A stretch of 46,266 bases of DNA from an uncultured Anaerolineae bacterium. Lineage in GTDB: Bacteria > Chloroflexota > Anaerolineae > JACIWP01. The stretch's first letter is position 1. Every line of letters starts with the position of its first letter. The DNA lies in NCBI GenBank assembly GCA_938049385.1, contig CALIBQ010000020.1:1-46266 (forward strand), given 5' to 3'. The notes beneath the pieces are model-generated. The model was not told the DNA's origin, searched no databases, and saw only the letters and a list, made by a program, of their open reading frames with translations. A program made the position numbers and the translations under genes. This document shows positions 32,441 through 40,681 of this stretch, piece by piece.

Positions 32441-33745
32441 ATGCGTGCCGTCGATATCATCGCCAAAAAACGAGATGGGCTGGAACTTTCCCCCGAGGAA
32501 ATCCACTGGTTCATCCAGAGTTATGTTAAGGATGAGATTCCTGACTATCAAACTGCCGCGCTCCTGATGGCCATCTACTTACGGGGCATGAACACCCAGG
32601 AGACGATTGCCCTGACCATGGCGATGGCGCACTCGGGCGAGACACTTTCATTCAAGGAAATCCTCCCCTTCACGGTAGACAAGCACTCCACGGGCGGCGT
32701 CGGGGATAAGACGACATTGGCACTGACGCCGGCCGTCTCAGCCCTCGGCCTGCCTGTCGCCAAGATGTCCGGCCGCGCCCTCGGCCATACCGGCGGCACC
32801 CTCGATAAGCTGGAATCCATCCCCGGTTTTCGCGCCGACCTGACGCCCGAGCAGTTCCGCCGGCAGGCCCGCGAGGTAGGCCTCGTGGTCGCCAGCCAGA
32901 CCGCCCAGCTCGCGCCGGCCGACGGCAAGCTCTATGCCCTGCGCGACGCCACCGCCACGGTGGGAAGCCTGCCCCTCATTGCCAGCTCCATCATGAGCAA
33001 AAAGCTCGCCGGCGGCGCGGATGCTATCCTCCTGGACGTGAAGGTCGGCCACGGTTCCTTTATGAAGACCCTGGATGAGGCAGTGGCGCTTGCGGAGCTG
33101 ATGGTGGATATCGGCAGAAGCCAAGGCCGGCGTATGGCCGCCGTGCTGACCGACATGCACCAGCCCTTGGGCAGAGCGGTGGGGAACGCGCTGGAACTGC
33201 GCGAGGCGTTGGAAACCCTGCACGGCGCCGGCCCGGAGGACTTCCGCACCCTGGTCATCACCCTGGCCGGCCATATGCTGACGCTGGCCGGCATCACTGC
33301 AACGGTAGATGAAGGCAAGGAGAAAACCGCCCAGGTCCTGTGGGACGGCTCTGCGCTGAACAAATTCCGCCAGTTCATTATCGCCCAGGGCGGCGATCCG
33401 GCCTATGTGGACGAGCCGGACCGTCTGCCGAAAGCGCAGTATATCGAGACTGTCCCTGCGCCGCGTGATGGCTATATCGCGGAGCTGAACGCTATGGAAG
33501 TGGGGCTGACTTCTGCAGTGCTGGGCGCCGGCCGCGCCAAGAAAGGAGACCCGGTAGACCACGCAGTGGGCATCGTCCTACACGCCAAAATCGGCGATAA
33601 GGTTCATGCCGGCGATCCCCTCTTCGCCATTCACGCATCGCGCCCGGAACATATTCCAATGGCACGCGAGCGTATGCTAGCGGCGTACAAGTGGTCCGAG
33701 GTTCCGGCGACGCCCCCGCCGTTGATTTATCGTTCCATCACGTAA
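32441..33745 (+). CDS. deoA: Pyrimidine-nucleoside / thymidine phosphorylase
   Basis: A 434-residue homologue of DeoA/Pdp that splits pyrimidine (deoxy)nucleosides with phosphate into free base and (deoxy)ribose-1-phosphate. The phosphate loop KHSTGGVGDKTT lies at 81-92, followed by KMSGRALGHTGGTLDKLESI and LYALRDATATV with the substrate Arg, and SKKLAGGADAILLDVKVGHGSFMK. The C-terminal beta domain (about 340-434) is complete. The sequence does not separate a strict thymidine phosphorylase from the broader Pdp. AAGGAGG precedes the ATG. It stands between the RAYT gene and the external REP cluster. Confidence 0.93.
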   Translation: MRAVDIIAKKRDGLELSPEEIHWFIQSYVKDEIPDYQTAALLMAIYLRGMNTQETIALTMAMAHSGETLSFKEILPFTVDKHSTGGVGDKTTLALTPAVSALGLPVAKMSGRALGHTGGTLDKLESIPGFRADLTPEQFRRQAREVGLVVASQTAQLAPADGKLYALRDATATVGSLPLIASSIMSKKLAGGADAILLDVKVGHGSFMKTLDEAVALAELMVDIGRSQGRRMAAVLTDMHQPLGRAVGNALELREALETLHGAGPEDFRTLVITLAGHMLTLAGITATVDEGKEKTAQVLWDGSALNKFRQFIIAQGGDPAYVDEPDRLPKAQYIETVPAPRDGYIAELNAMEVGLTSAVLGAGRAKKGDPVDHAVGIVLHAKIGDKVHAGDPLFAIHASRPEHIPMARERMLAAYKWSEVPATPPPLIYRSIT

Positions 33746-33754
33746 TGGGAAATA

Positions 33755-33835
33755 GGGGTATCCACAAATAAAACGGGGCATCCACAAGGGATGCCCCTAC
33801 CTGGAAAAACGGGGCAATCGCAGGGGTGCCCCTGC
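33755..33835. repeat. REP unit cluster between deoA and the family 4 glycosyltransferase
   Basis: Three units are visible: a half unit GGGGTATCCACAA at 33755, a full hairpin pairing GGGGCATCC (33775-33783) with GGATGCCCC (33789-33797), and GGGGCA...TGCCCC at 33811-33832. The full unit shares the layout GGGGCAnCCACAAGGGnTGCCCC with the hairpin inside the RAYT gene 1.7 kb away. The cluster fills the convergent intergenic gap and may also stop transcription. Confidence 0.88.
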
Positions 33836-33838
33836 AAA

Positions 33839-35038
33839 TCACCAATCGGTGATGCGCCGGCGTTCCTCCACCACCCGTTGGTACACGCCGATGGTCAGGC
33901 CGGCGATGCGCGGCCAATTGTACTCTTCCAGCACCTTGCGGTAGGCATTCTCCACCCGCTGACGCGTCCACTCCGGATGCTGAAGGGCGTGCAGGATGCC
34001 CCAGGCCACCGACTCCGGGTTCCCCGGATACACCGTGATACCGGTCTCCGCGTGCTGGACGACTTCTTTCAATCCCCCGACCTCCGAGACCACCACCGGG
34101 CACTTGGCCGCCATGGCCTCCAATGCGACGATGCCGAAGGGTTCGTACAGGCTGGGGAAGACGGCACAGTCCGCCACCTTGAACAGGCGGTTGCGGTCGT
34201 CGTCGGAAACACGGCCAGCAAAGAGCACCTTATGCCCGACCCCCAGCTCCCAGGCCAATTTCTGCGCCGGCTCCAGATGCGGCCCCGTGCCGGCGATGAC
34301 AAATTTGGCCAGCGGAAAATCCCTCAGCACCAGCGGCACTGCCCGCACCAGCGTCTCGATGCCCTTTTCATACACAATACGTCCCACGTAGAAGACGATC
34401 TTTTCCTCCGGCAGGGCGTACATAGCGCGGAAGGCGGACAAATCCACGCCTTCCCAGCGCTGGAAAATGGTCGGGTCCACGCCGTTGGGAATCACGTCAA
34501 TCTTATCTGCCGGCGTTCCGAAATAATTCCGCACCTCTTCCGCCATGTAGTGACTGCAGCAGATGACGCGCCATGCCTCGTAGGTCAGCCACCATTCGAC
34601 GTCGTTGATGGCACGCGATTGGTCGCCGTGCAGTTCCCCCCGGCCGCGGCCCCGCTCAGTCGCATGGATAGTTGCTACCAGCGGCGTATGGTACACCCGT
34701 TTCAGGGCGCAGGCCGAGAATGCCACCAGCCAGTCATGGGCATGGATGATATCGAACCCGCCGGCCTCTGACCACAGCCGGCTGGCGTATTCCTCCAACA
34801 TGAGATTCGTCTGCCAGGCATATGTATAGAAGCTAGCCTCGCTCTGCGGCGCCGGCTCGACCCGATGCACCACCGCCGGCCCGATGCGTTCTATCGGCTC
34901 CCCGCCGGCCAGCCGCGGGGTCACCAGGTGCACCTCCTGCCCCAGGCCGGCCTGCGCCGGCAACAGCTCTGCCACATGCTTGCCCAGCCCCCCGATCACG
35001 TGGGGCGGGTATTCCCAGGAAAGCATCAGCACTCGCAT
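33839..35038 (-). CDS. Family 4 glycosyltransferase, glycogen-synthase-like
   Basis: A 399-residue GT-B enzyme. The N-terminal domain starts MRVLMLSWEYPPHVIGGLGKHVAEL, as in glycogen/starch-synthase-like GT4 proteins, and has FDIIHAHDWL. The C-terminal domain carries the donor-site motifs FYVGRIVYEKGIETLVRA, FAGRVSDDDRNRLF and the retaining Glu pair in SLYEPFGIVALEAMA. It lacks a signal peptide and membrane span. It may build an alpha-glucan or another cytoplasmic or surface glycan. It is the last gene of the alaS operon, 13 bases after the substrate-binding lipoprotein, and is stopped or bounded by the REP cluster. Confidence 0.87.
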   Translation of the reverse strand: MRVLMLSWEYPPHVIGGLGKHVAELLPAQAGLGQEVHLVTPRLAGGEPIERIGPAVVHRVEPAPQSEASFYTYAWQTNLMLEEYASRLWSEAGGFDIIHAHDWLVAFSACALKRVYHTPLVATIHATERGRGRGELHGDQSRAINDVEWWLTYEAWRVICCSHYMAEEVRNYFGTPADKIDVIPNGVDPTIFQRWEGVDLSAFRAMYALPEEKIVFYVGRIVYEKGIETLVRAVPLVLRDFPLAKFVIAGTGPHLEPAQKLAWELGVGHKVLFAGRVSDDDRNRLFKVADCAVFPSLYEPFGIVALEAMAAKCPVVVSEVGGLKEVVQHAETGITVYPGNPESVAWGILHALQHPEWTRQRVENAYRKVLEEYNWPRIAGLTIGVYQRVVEERRRITDW

Positions 35039-35051
35039 TGGCAGTCCCCCT

Positions 35052-36167
35052 TTATGGAAGCTCGCTCAGCGGCACCCATTCCACCGTTGCGCCGGCACAC
35101 CAATCCATGCCCACGGCGCCCTGTCCTTCTGTCTGGTCGTTACTAAACGCTTTCAGGGCCGCACGCATCCGGTAGCGCGTGAGCTCCGGCCGGACTGCGT
35201 CCATTGCCTGGAAGAGCAGACGCGCCGCGCCGTATCCCTGCACCGCCGGCGCCAGCGGCGCCTGCCCCGTCTTGCGCACATACTGCTGGGCAAACTGCCG
35301 ATATCTTTCCCCTTGGCACACATACCGCCATACATATACCGCCGGCCAGCGCTCCCTCGAGAGCATGCGGCGCAAAAGCGGCGCATACGGCCCATACAGC
35401 ACCAGCACGCGCGCGTACCGCCCGTCCTGCAGCACTGTGTCGTCCTGGAAGTCCTCCTGGCCCAGCACGGCAATCAGCGAGATACCGACCGGCGGGGAAG
35501 CTGTCTCTGCGCCCTCAACGACCCGCAGTCCTTTTTCAACAAAAGCCTCTTGCATTTTCTTGCGCAGTTCTTCATCCTCGATGCGCGTCTCGAAGGCGAC
35601 ATCGGGTGTGCTTCCAAACTGCATCTGTGCCGCCTGGGCGAAGGCAGAGGGGGAAGGGGCAAGGACAAATATATTTTCCGACAGCCAACCCGCATAAGGG
35701 ACAGCCAGCATCACCGGCAGGCCATATTTGCCAGTGAAAGGTACTGCATGATACGCCGTTCCCGGTGACCAGGGGCCGATAACCCCCAACACCGCATCAT
35801 CCATCCCAAGCTTTTCCATCTGAACGGAGGCCGTATATGGGTCCATCTCGTCATTGAGCGCCACCAGCTCAATGGGGCGGCCGGCAATGCCGCCGGCGGC
35901 ATTGCGCTCTCGGATGGCCACTTGCACCGCCGCCAGCACCGCGTACCCCAATTCCCGGCCGGCCCCCTCAAAGGGCGCCACCAGGCCGATCTTCACCGCA
36001 TCCGTCGAGGTTACCGGCCGGCATCCGCTCCCCACCACACTGCTGAGGATGAACAGAACGCATATCAGGGCAGGAAAACGCGCCCGTCGGTGCCGGCCCT
36101 TACCGCTGGTACAGCTCCTGGTTGCGCAGATGTTCCTCATACGTGCTGGCAAAGGCGTGCGTGCCAT
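35052..36167 (-). CDS. Branched-chain-amino-acid-type substrate-binding lipoprotein
   Basis: A 371-residue periplasmic-binding-fold type I protein (LivJ/Leu-Ile-Val class). The mature part begins after the lipobox VGSGC (Cys 49) and reads VKIGLVAPFEGAGRELGYAVLAAVQVAIRERNAAGGIAGRPIELVALNDEMDP, the standard family opening. The later VLGVIGPWSPGTAYHAVP loop binds the ligand in relatives. No permease or ATPase gene of an ABC system is adjacent, so it may act as a sensor or pair with a distant transporter. The start is uncertain: ATG 36167 overlaps mltG by 68 bases and has a tight GAAGGGGG; ATG 36140 would give a shorter leader. Confidence 0.82.
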   Translation of the reverse strand: MARTPLPARMRNICATRSCTSGKGRHRRARFPALICVLFILSSVVGSGCRPVTSTDAVKIGLVAPFEGAGRELGYAVLAAVQVAIRERNAAGGIAGRPIELVALNDEMDPYTASVQMEKLGMDDAVLGVIGPWSPGTAYHAVPFTGKYGLPVMLAVPYAGWLSENIFVLAPSPSAFAQAAQMQFGSTPDVAFETRIEDEELRKKMQEAFVEKGLRVVEGAETASPPVGISLIAVLGQEDFQDDTVLQDGRYARVLVLYGPYAPLLRRMLSRERWPAVYVWRYVCQGERYRQFAQQYVRKTGQAPLAPAVQGYGAARLLFQAMDAVRPELTRYRMRAALKAFSNDQTEGQGAVGMDWCAGATVEWVPLSELP

Positions 36168-37263
36168 CCCCCTTCGAGTAGAAGAACAGGTAATCGGTCG
36201 GCGCCGGATTCAGCACAGCATCTATAGAAGCCAGGCCGGGGTTGCAGATGGGGCCAGGCGGCAGTCCGGGGTGGAGATAGGTGTTATATATGGATTCTGT
36301 GCCCGTCAGCGCCTCCATGGGCAGGGGAGTCAGCCACCACTGGCCGGTGTGCGGCTGATAGCCCAGCGCGTACTGGACGGTGGGGTCAGCCTGCAGGTAC
36401 ATGCCCTTCGCCAGACGGTTGAGGTAGACGCTGGCGATGATGGGGCGTTCCTCTTCCACCACGGTCTCGCGCTCCACAATGGAAGCGAGGGTGACCACCT
36501 GGTGGATGGTCATGCCGGCGGCCTGGGCCTGTGTCCTGCGAGCTGGGTCGAAGCGCTCTTCGAAATTCGCCACCATGCGCTCCACAATCTGTTCCGGCGT
36601 GGCATTGACTGCCAGGCGGTAGGTGTCGGGGAAAAGATAGCCTTCCAGGGAGGCGCCGGCGGGGCGATCGGCCAGGGATGGGTAGGGCAGTTGAAGCGTA
36701 CGCACGACGTTCATGAAAGCGGCCGCGGTAGTGAGCCCCTCTTTCTCCAGCATCTCGGCGATCTGCTCGGCCCGCCAGCCCTCAATCACCCGCACCACCA
36801 CCTCGTTGATGCGCGCATGCTGGAGCATCTTGGCAATCTGCTCCATGGTCATGTTCCGAGCGAGCTGATAATCGCCGGCCTCCAGCCCAATGTCGAGACC
36901 GTAGAAACGCATATAGCGCCGGAACAGCTCCGCGTCCGTGATCAGCCCTTCCTCCGCCAGCCGCTGTGCCACCTCAGCGGCAGTCTCTCCCGGCAGGACG
37001 GTGAATTCTACCGGGGTAGGGTCATCGCTCGCCGGCTTCTGCAGGTCAGCCGCCCGAACCTTGAGATAAAGGCCCAAGATCAACTCCTCCGGCGATGCCA
37101 GGTTGATCTGCCGCTCCGTCTCCTGGCCGGCCTCTGCCGCCGGCGCCGGCGGCGGACGCAACTGCCCCATGATGAACTCGGCGCCGATCAGCGCCACAAC
37201 CACCAGCGCCGCGATAGTTACCAGGAAAAAGAGCACTCGCGCGATCGAACGAAGTGTGTCCAA
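36100..37263 (-). CDS. mltG: Endolytic murein transglycosylase
   Basis: A 387-residue single-span membrane protein (YceG family) that cuts nascent glycan strands and so ends peptidoglycan polymerisation. One N-terminal membrane helix (about 8-30) is followed by a LysM-like region (EFTVLPGETAAEVAQRLAEEGLI), the YceG core with LEGYLFPDTYRL, the catalytic Glu in VTLASIVERET, and the closing NPGLASIDAVLNP and YLFFYSKGDGTHAFASTYEEH blocks. The start is a TTG at 37263 with GGAG about nine bases upstream. It follows ruvX by 42 bases, an order (alaS-ruvX-mltG) kept in many Gram-positive bacteria. Confidence 0.94.
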   Translation of the reverse strand: MDTLRSIARVLFFLVTIAALVVVALIGAEFIMGQLRPPPAPAAEAGQETERQINLASPEELILGLYLKVRAADLQKPASDDPTPVEFTVLPGETAAEVAQRLAEEGLITDAELFRRYMRFYGLDIGLEAGDYQLARNMTMEQIAKMLQHARINEVVVRVIEGWRAEQIAEMLEKEGLTTAAAFMNVVRTLQLPYPSLADRPAGASLEGYLFPDTYRLAVNATPEQIVERMVANFEERFDPARRTQAQAAGMTIHQVVTLASIVERETVVEEERPIIASVYLNRLAKGMYLQADPTVQYALGYQPHTGQWWLTPLPMEALTGTESIYNTYLHPGLPPGPICNPGLASIDAVLNPAPTDYLFFYSKGDGTHAFASTYEEHLRNQELYQR

Positions 37264-37305
37264 TGTCCCGCTCTCCGCAATGCTGGATTACCCTTGTGAA
37301 GATGA

Positions 37306-37725
37306 CTACCGGCAGTGTATATCCAGATATGACTGCAGGATGACCGCGGCGGCAACATCATCATGATGGCGGCGCCGGCGGCGGGATGATTTCCCCCGCT
37401 CTGTCAGCAAGTCCCGCGCCTCAATACTGCTCAAGCTCTCATCCCACAGAATGATGGGGCACTCGCCGACCATCTCCTGCAGGAGCGACGCAAAGCGGCG
37501 CACCCGCCGCGCCTGGAAGCCTTCCGAGCCATCCGCGTTGAGGGGCAGTCCGACCACCACAGCCTCGGCATTCCAGTCCTGCACCAGACGAGCGATATGC
37601 TCGGCCGCCTGCTGGTCAGAACGGCGCTCGATAATGCCGGCGGTGCGGGCAATCAGTCCCGTCGGGTCGCTGACCGCGATGCCCACCCGACGCTCGCCGA
37701 AATCCACCCCTACAATGCGGCTCAT
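37306..37725 (-). CDS. ruvX: RuvX/YqgF family RNase H-fold nuclease
   Basis: A 139-residue YqgF protein, a putative Holliday-junction resolvase also linked to pre-16S rRNA processing. The RNase H-fold motifs are IVGVDFGERRVGIAVSD with the first catalytic Asp, VVVGLPLNADGSEG, ILWDESLSSIEA and the closing DDVAAAVILQSYL. The ATG at 37725 is preferred: it overlaps the previous stop in ATGA and has GGAG five bases upstream, whereas the longer open frame runs 21 codons into the neighbour. Second-to-last of the core conserved alaS-ruvX-mltG set. Confidence 0.93.
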   Translation of the reverse strand: MSRIVGVDFGERRVGIAVSDPTGLIARTAGIIERRSDQQAAEHIARLVQDWNAEAVVVGLPLNADGSEGFQARRVRRFASLLQEMVGECPIILWDESLSSIEARDLLTERGKSSRRRRRHHDDVAAAVILQSYLDIHCR

Positions 37726-39320
37726 TCCAGCTCCGTGACCACGACAAACGCGATGCGGAAGGGCAGATAGGGCATCTGCCCGAACCACGCCGGCCGCACC
37801 TCGATCTCCGGCGGCCGGCGCAGCAGCAGGCGGTCAGCCACCAGCGCCTGAGCCTCCGCCACAGGAAGTCCCTGCACCAGCTCCCGCAGGCCGCGCGTCT
37901 CTACACGCGCCACTGCCGTACCGGAAGCCGTCATAATGAAGCTCACCCGGCGTTCCTCGTCTATCTGCACCACTGGCCCGCGCTCGAAGGACAAGCCCTG
38001 TGCGGCGAGATAATACCGTGAGGGCACCATGCGCTGTAGCGCGTCCAACGCCACGGCATTGGCATCCTGGCCAGCGATGACCACGCCGTTGGCCGCCGCC
38101 TTCAGTTCCAGGGTCAGGGCGTCGGCCGGCTCGTCCACAAATTTATCATACACCTCGCTGATCACAAATACCTGCACGGTCTCCGGTGGGACAAACTCCT
38201 GTGGGTCTAACTGCTCCTGCATGCGCGCCAGCGCCTCCTGGCGCAGTCGCTGAAGAAGCAGGTCCTTCAGCCTCTGTTTATCCGCCTGGGTAACCACCCC
38301 GACCTGTTTGACATCGCCGCCGGTGGTCGCTCGCTCGTTCACCACCGCCACGCGCAGGGCCAATGCCCCTTCCACCGTCGTGATGAGATACGGCGCCACG
38401 TTGCCGCTGGGACCGGGCAGTTCGGCGACAATGTCCGCCTCCATACGACTGCCGCGCCCCGCCGGCACGGTCACATCGTTCACCGTGGTAAAGCGCACAT
38501 TGGTGCCGGTGGATGTCCGCACCACTGTGCCGGCCGGTATCTTCACCTCTTCGTCCGTCTTGTTCACGAACACCACCCGGCCGGCGGCCCGGTTATTGGG
38601 CGCATCCCGCTTTTCCGTGGTCGGGGTGGTGGCAGTGCCCTCCACCCGCACCTCCACCACCCGCGCCGGGATGACATGCCGGGTGAAGTCTATCTCATAC
38701 GCGTTCAGGTCCGCTGTCACGGTGAGGCTGGTGGAAACGCGCTCCACCGCCGGCACCACGGTCACCGTCGCCTCCGGCACCAGCATAAGGAGCATATACA
38801 CCACGCCTACCGCCAGCGTAATGAGAAAAAGCACGGCCGCGATTTGCGTCGGCAGACTGCGCTTCGGGCGCGCCGAATAGACGCGGTACTTCTCCGCCGG
38901 CAATTTCCTGCGCCGACTGCGGGCCGTCTCGACCATTTCCAGCACCTGCGGCTTCAGCGCATCCCGCACGACGGCGCGACGCGGCGTACCATCCCGGCGC
39001 TGGAGCCGGCGCAGTGCCGCCATGCCGGCGCGCTGACTGCCGTACACATGCAGGCCAACCACGCGCCCCAGCCGGCGGGTCAATCCATCCTTGGCAACCA
39101 GCACCACATCGAGCCGAAGCGCCTCCGCTCGACGCTTCAGCAGTCGCAGGTCTACCTCGCGGGCCAGCAGAGGCTCACTGCCCGGCACGATGATGAGGAC
39201 ATGCCGGCCTTCCACACGTTCCAGACGCTGAAGCAGTGTCCCGATATCATCGGAGCGGTCCAGGTAGATGATCTCATCCGGGCCTTCACTCGTCCCCTTC
39301 CCCGTCCCGCTCCGCACCAT
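37722..39320 (-). CDS. Membrane-anchored baseplate-J-like protein
   Basis: A 532-residue protein with a cytoplasmic N-terminus (about 1-145), one membrane helix (about 158-182, QIAAVLFLITLAVGVVYMLLMLV) and a large outer part. That part contains the segment AAGRVVFVNKTDEEVKIPAGTVVRTSTGTNVRFTT and later VPAGRGSRMEADIVAELPGPSGNV, which follow the pattern of phage baseplate J / gp47 domains (AGTxVxT..GxxFxT...VPA). There is no other phage gene nearby. The ATG at 39320 has AGGAG four bases upstream; an ATG at 39335 lies inside the previous gene. It probably acts in the cell envelope; its partners may be the FtsA-like gene just upstream. Function unknown. Confidence 0.75.
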   Translation of the reverse strand: MVRSGTGKGTSEGPDEIIYLDRSDDIGTLLQRLERVEGRHVLIIVPGSEPLLAREVDLRLLKRRAEALRLDVVLVAKDGLTRRLGRVVGLHVYGSQRAGMAALRRLQRRDGTPRRAVVRDALKPQVLEMVETARSRRRKLPAEKYRVYSARPKRSLPTQIAAVLFLITLAVGVVYMLLMLVPEATVTVVPAVERVSTSLTVTADLNAYEIDFTRHVIPARVVEVRVEGTATTPTTEKRDAPNNRAAGRVVFVNKTDEEVKIPAGTVVRTSTGTNVRFTTVNDVTVPAGRGSRMEADIVAELPGPSGNVAPYLITTVEGALALRVAVVNERATTGGDVKQVGVVTQADKQRLKDLLLQRLRQEALARMQEQLDPQEFVPPETVQVFVISEVYDKFVDEPADALTLELKAAANGVVIAGQDANAVALDALQRMVPSRYYLAAQGLSFERGPVVQIDEERRVSFIMTASGTAVARVETRGLRELVQGLPVAEAQALVADRLLLRRPPEIEVRPAWFGQMPYLPFRIAFVVVTELE

Positions 39321-39327
39321 TTCGCTC

Positions 39328-40677
39328 CTACTCATTGCCCACAATCCAGATATCAAGATGTTCCGATCGACATGCCGCCGCAGTTGCCTGCTGTAGGGCC
39401 ATCAGGCGGCTTTCCCCCGCCTGTCGGGAAAAGGCCACTGCCATGGCATAGCTGTTACAGGCCAGCGCATCCATCTCGCCGGCCAGGCGCAGGCTCCGCA
39501 GGCCGGCAAAATCCATCAACCGCACTTGCGGGTAGCCGTCGAATGTGAGACGCGGGTCGCTCAACGCAGCGCGTACCGCCTCGACGGAGCCGCTCAACCG
39601 CGCTCCCCCACCCCACATCCAGAAATGTCCAGGTAGAGAACCGTTTGCCTGCAAGTCCAGCAGGCTTTCTATCAGCCGATCCTTCCAATGCTCCCAGGGC
39701 AAACGCAGAACTTCCTGGACTCCTTCGCGGTGATCAGGGGAAAGCCGGCCCTCTCCGTACCAGCACTTCAGCCGCTCCGCGCGCTCCCCATCCAGATGAT
39801 AGGCACGCTGAAGGGCCAAGGTAAAGTCCTGGCCTCCATAAGGGATGGAAGCCCAGCCCTGGACCATCCCCTGCCGCCAGCACACCACCACAGTGCGCCG
39901 GCCGCCGATGTCTATCCCCACGCCGTCCAAAGACAGCGCCTGCCCCAAGGTATGCACCACGGCCTGTACCGGCACCAGAAAGCCCGCAACCGTGAGCTGG
40001 AGCCCCTCCGCCAGCCGGCCCAGCGCCCGCAGGAGAGCACGCGAGGCGGCTACGTTAAACAACGAAAGGGTGATATTCTCCCCGCGCAGTCCCTGGGGGT
40101 CATCCGCAGGATGTCCATCTACCGCCACCTGGACCTGGGTGCTCGAGGCCAAGATGACAGCATCGGAGAAGGGCAAGTCACTGCGCCGCAGTTCCTCCAG
40201 GGCAGTGCGCTGGCCGATGTAGAGGATTCGCTCCAGCTCGGCATCATCCAGCGGCTGAGAGGGATCCCGCCGGCGGTATGCGACCTTGGAAGTACGCACC
40301 ACCACTGTGGATGCCGGCACTCCGATAACTACATCATCGGGGACAAGCCGGCGTCCCCCCAGCACCGCGCTGTTGTCCTCCGCCTGGGTCAGGGCACGGT
40401 TGCACAGCTCCACCATCCCGCCTGGCGCCTGCTCCTGGATACCGTAGGGCAGAACGCACTGCCCCAGCACCTCGACAGTGGGGCCGTCGCGCCGGCACAC
40501 CAGCGCCTTCAGGTGTGTTGTTCCCAGGTCCAGCACGCTGAACGCTTCGGGGAGGCCGGCCGGGCGCCGGCGCGCTACAACTCCCGCCTGGGTATGCGCT
40601 CGGCGAACGTCCAGGACGGAGAGGATATGCTCCACGCCAAATGTGCGCCAGGGGAAACGCCGCCCGCGGCTCTTCAT
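39328..40677 (-). CDS. FtsA/PilM-like actin-fold protein
   Basis: A 449-residue protein with the SHS2/actin-fold plan of FtsA and PilM. Visible blocks are FSVLDLGTTHLKALVCRRDG (phosphate 1), VVIGVPAST (an FtsA-like strand), GVGIDIGGRRTVVVCWRQG (phosphate 2) and FWMWGGGARLSG (adenosine motif). A basic N-terminal extension (1-45) precedes the fold. The typical C-terminal FtsA membrane helix is not obvious. It begins four bases after the alaS stop and is followed directly by the baseplate-J-like membrane protein, which could anchor it. FtsA and PilM act in division and type IV pili; which applies here is unknown. Confidence 0.8.
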   Translation of the reverse strand: MKSRGRRFPWRTFGVEHILSVLDVRRAHTQAGVVARRRPAGLPEAFSVLDLGTTHLKALVCRRDGPTVEVLGQCVLPYGIQEQAPGGMVELCNRALTQAEDNSAVLGGRRLVPDDVVIGVPASTVVVRTSKVAYRRRDPSQPLDDAELERILYIGQRTALEELRRSDLPFSDAVILASSTQVQVAVDGHPADDPQGLRGENITLSLFNVAASRALLRALGRLAEGLQLTVAGFLVPVQAVVHTLGQALSLDGVGIDIGGRRTVVVCWRQGMVQGWASIPYGGQDFTLALQRAYHLDGERAERLKCWYGEGRLSPDHREGVQEVLRLPWEHWKDRLIESLLDLQANGSLPGHFWMWGGGARLSGSVEAVRAALSDPRLTFDGYPQVRLMDFAGLRSLRLAGEMDALACNSYAMAVAFSRQAGESRLMALQQATAAACRSEHLDIWIVGNE

Positions 40678-40681
40678 GAGG

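Noticed and set aside
37722-39320. Prophage remnant suggested by the baseplate-J-like domain
   Set aside because: The gene is coupled inside the alaS operon, has a host-like membrane anchor, and no other phage gene is present.
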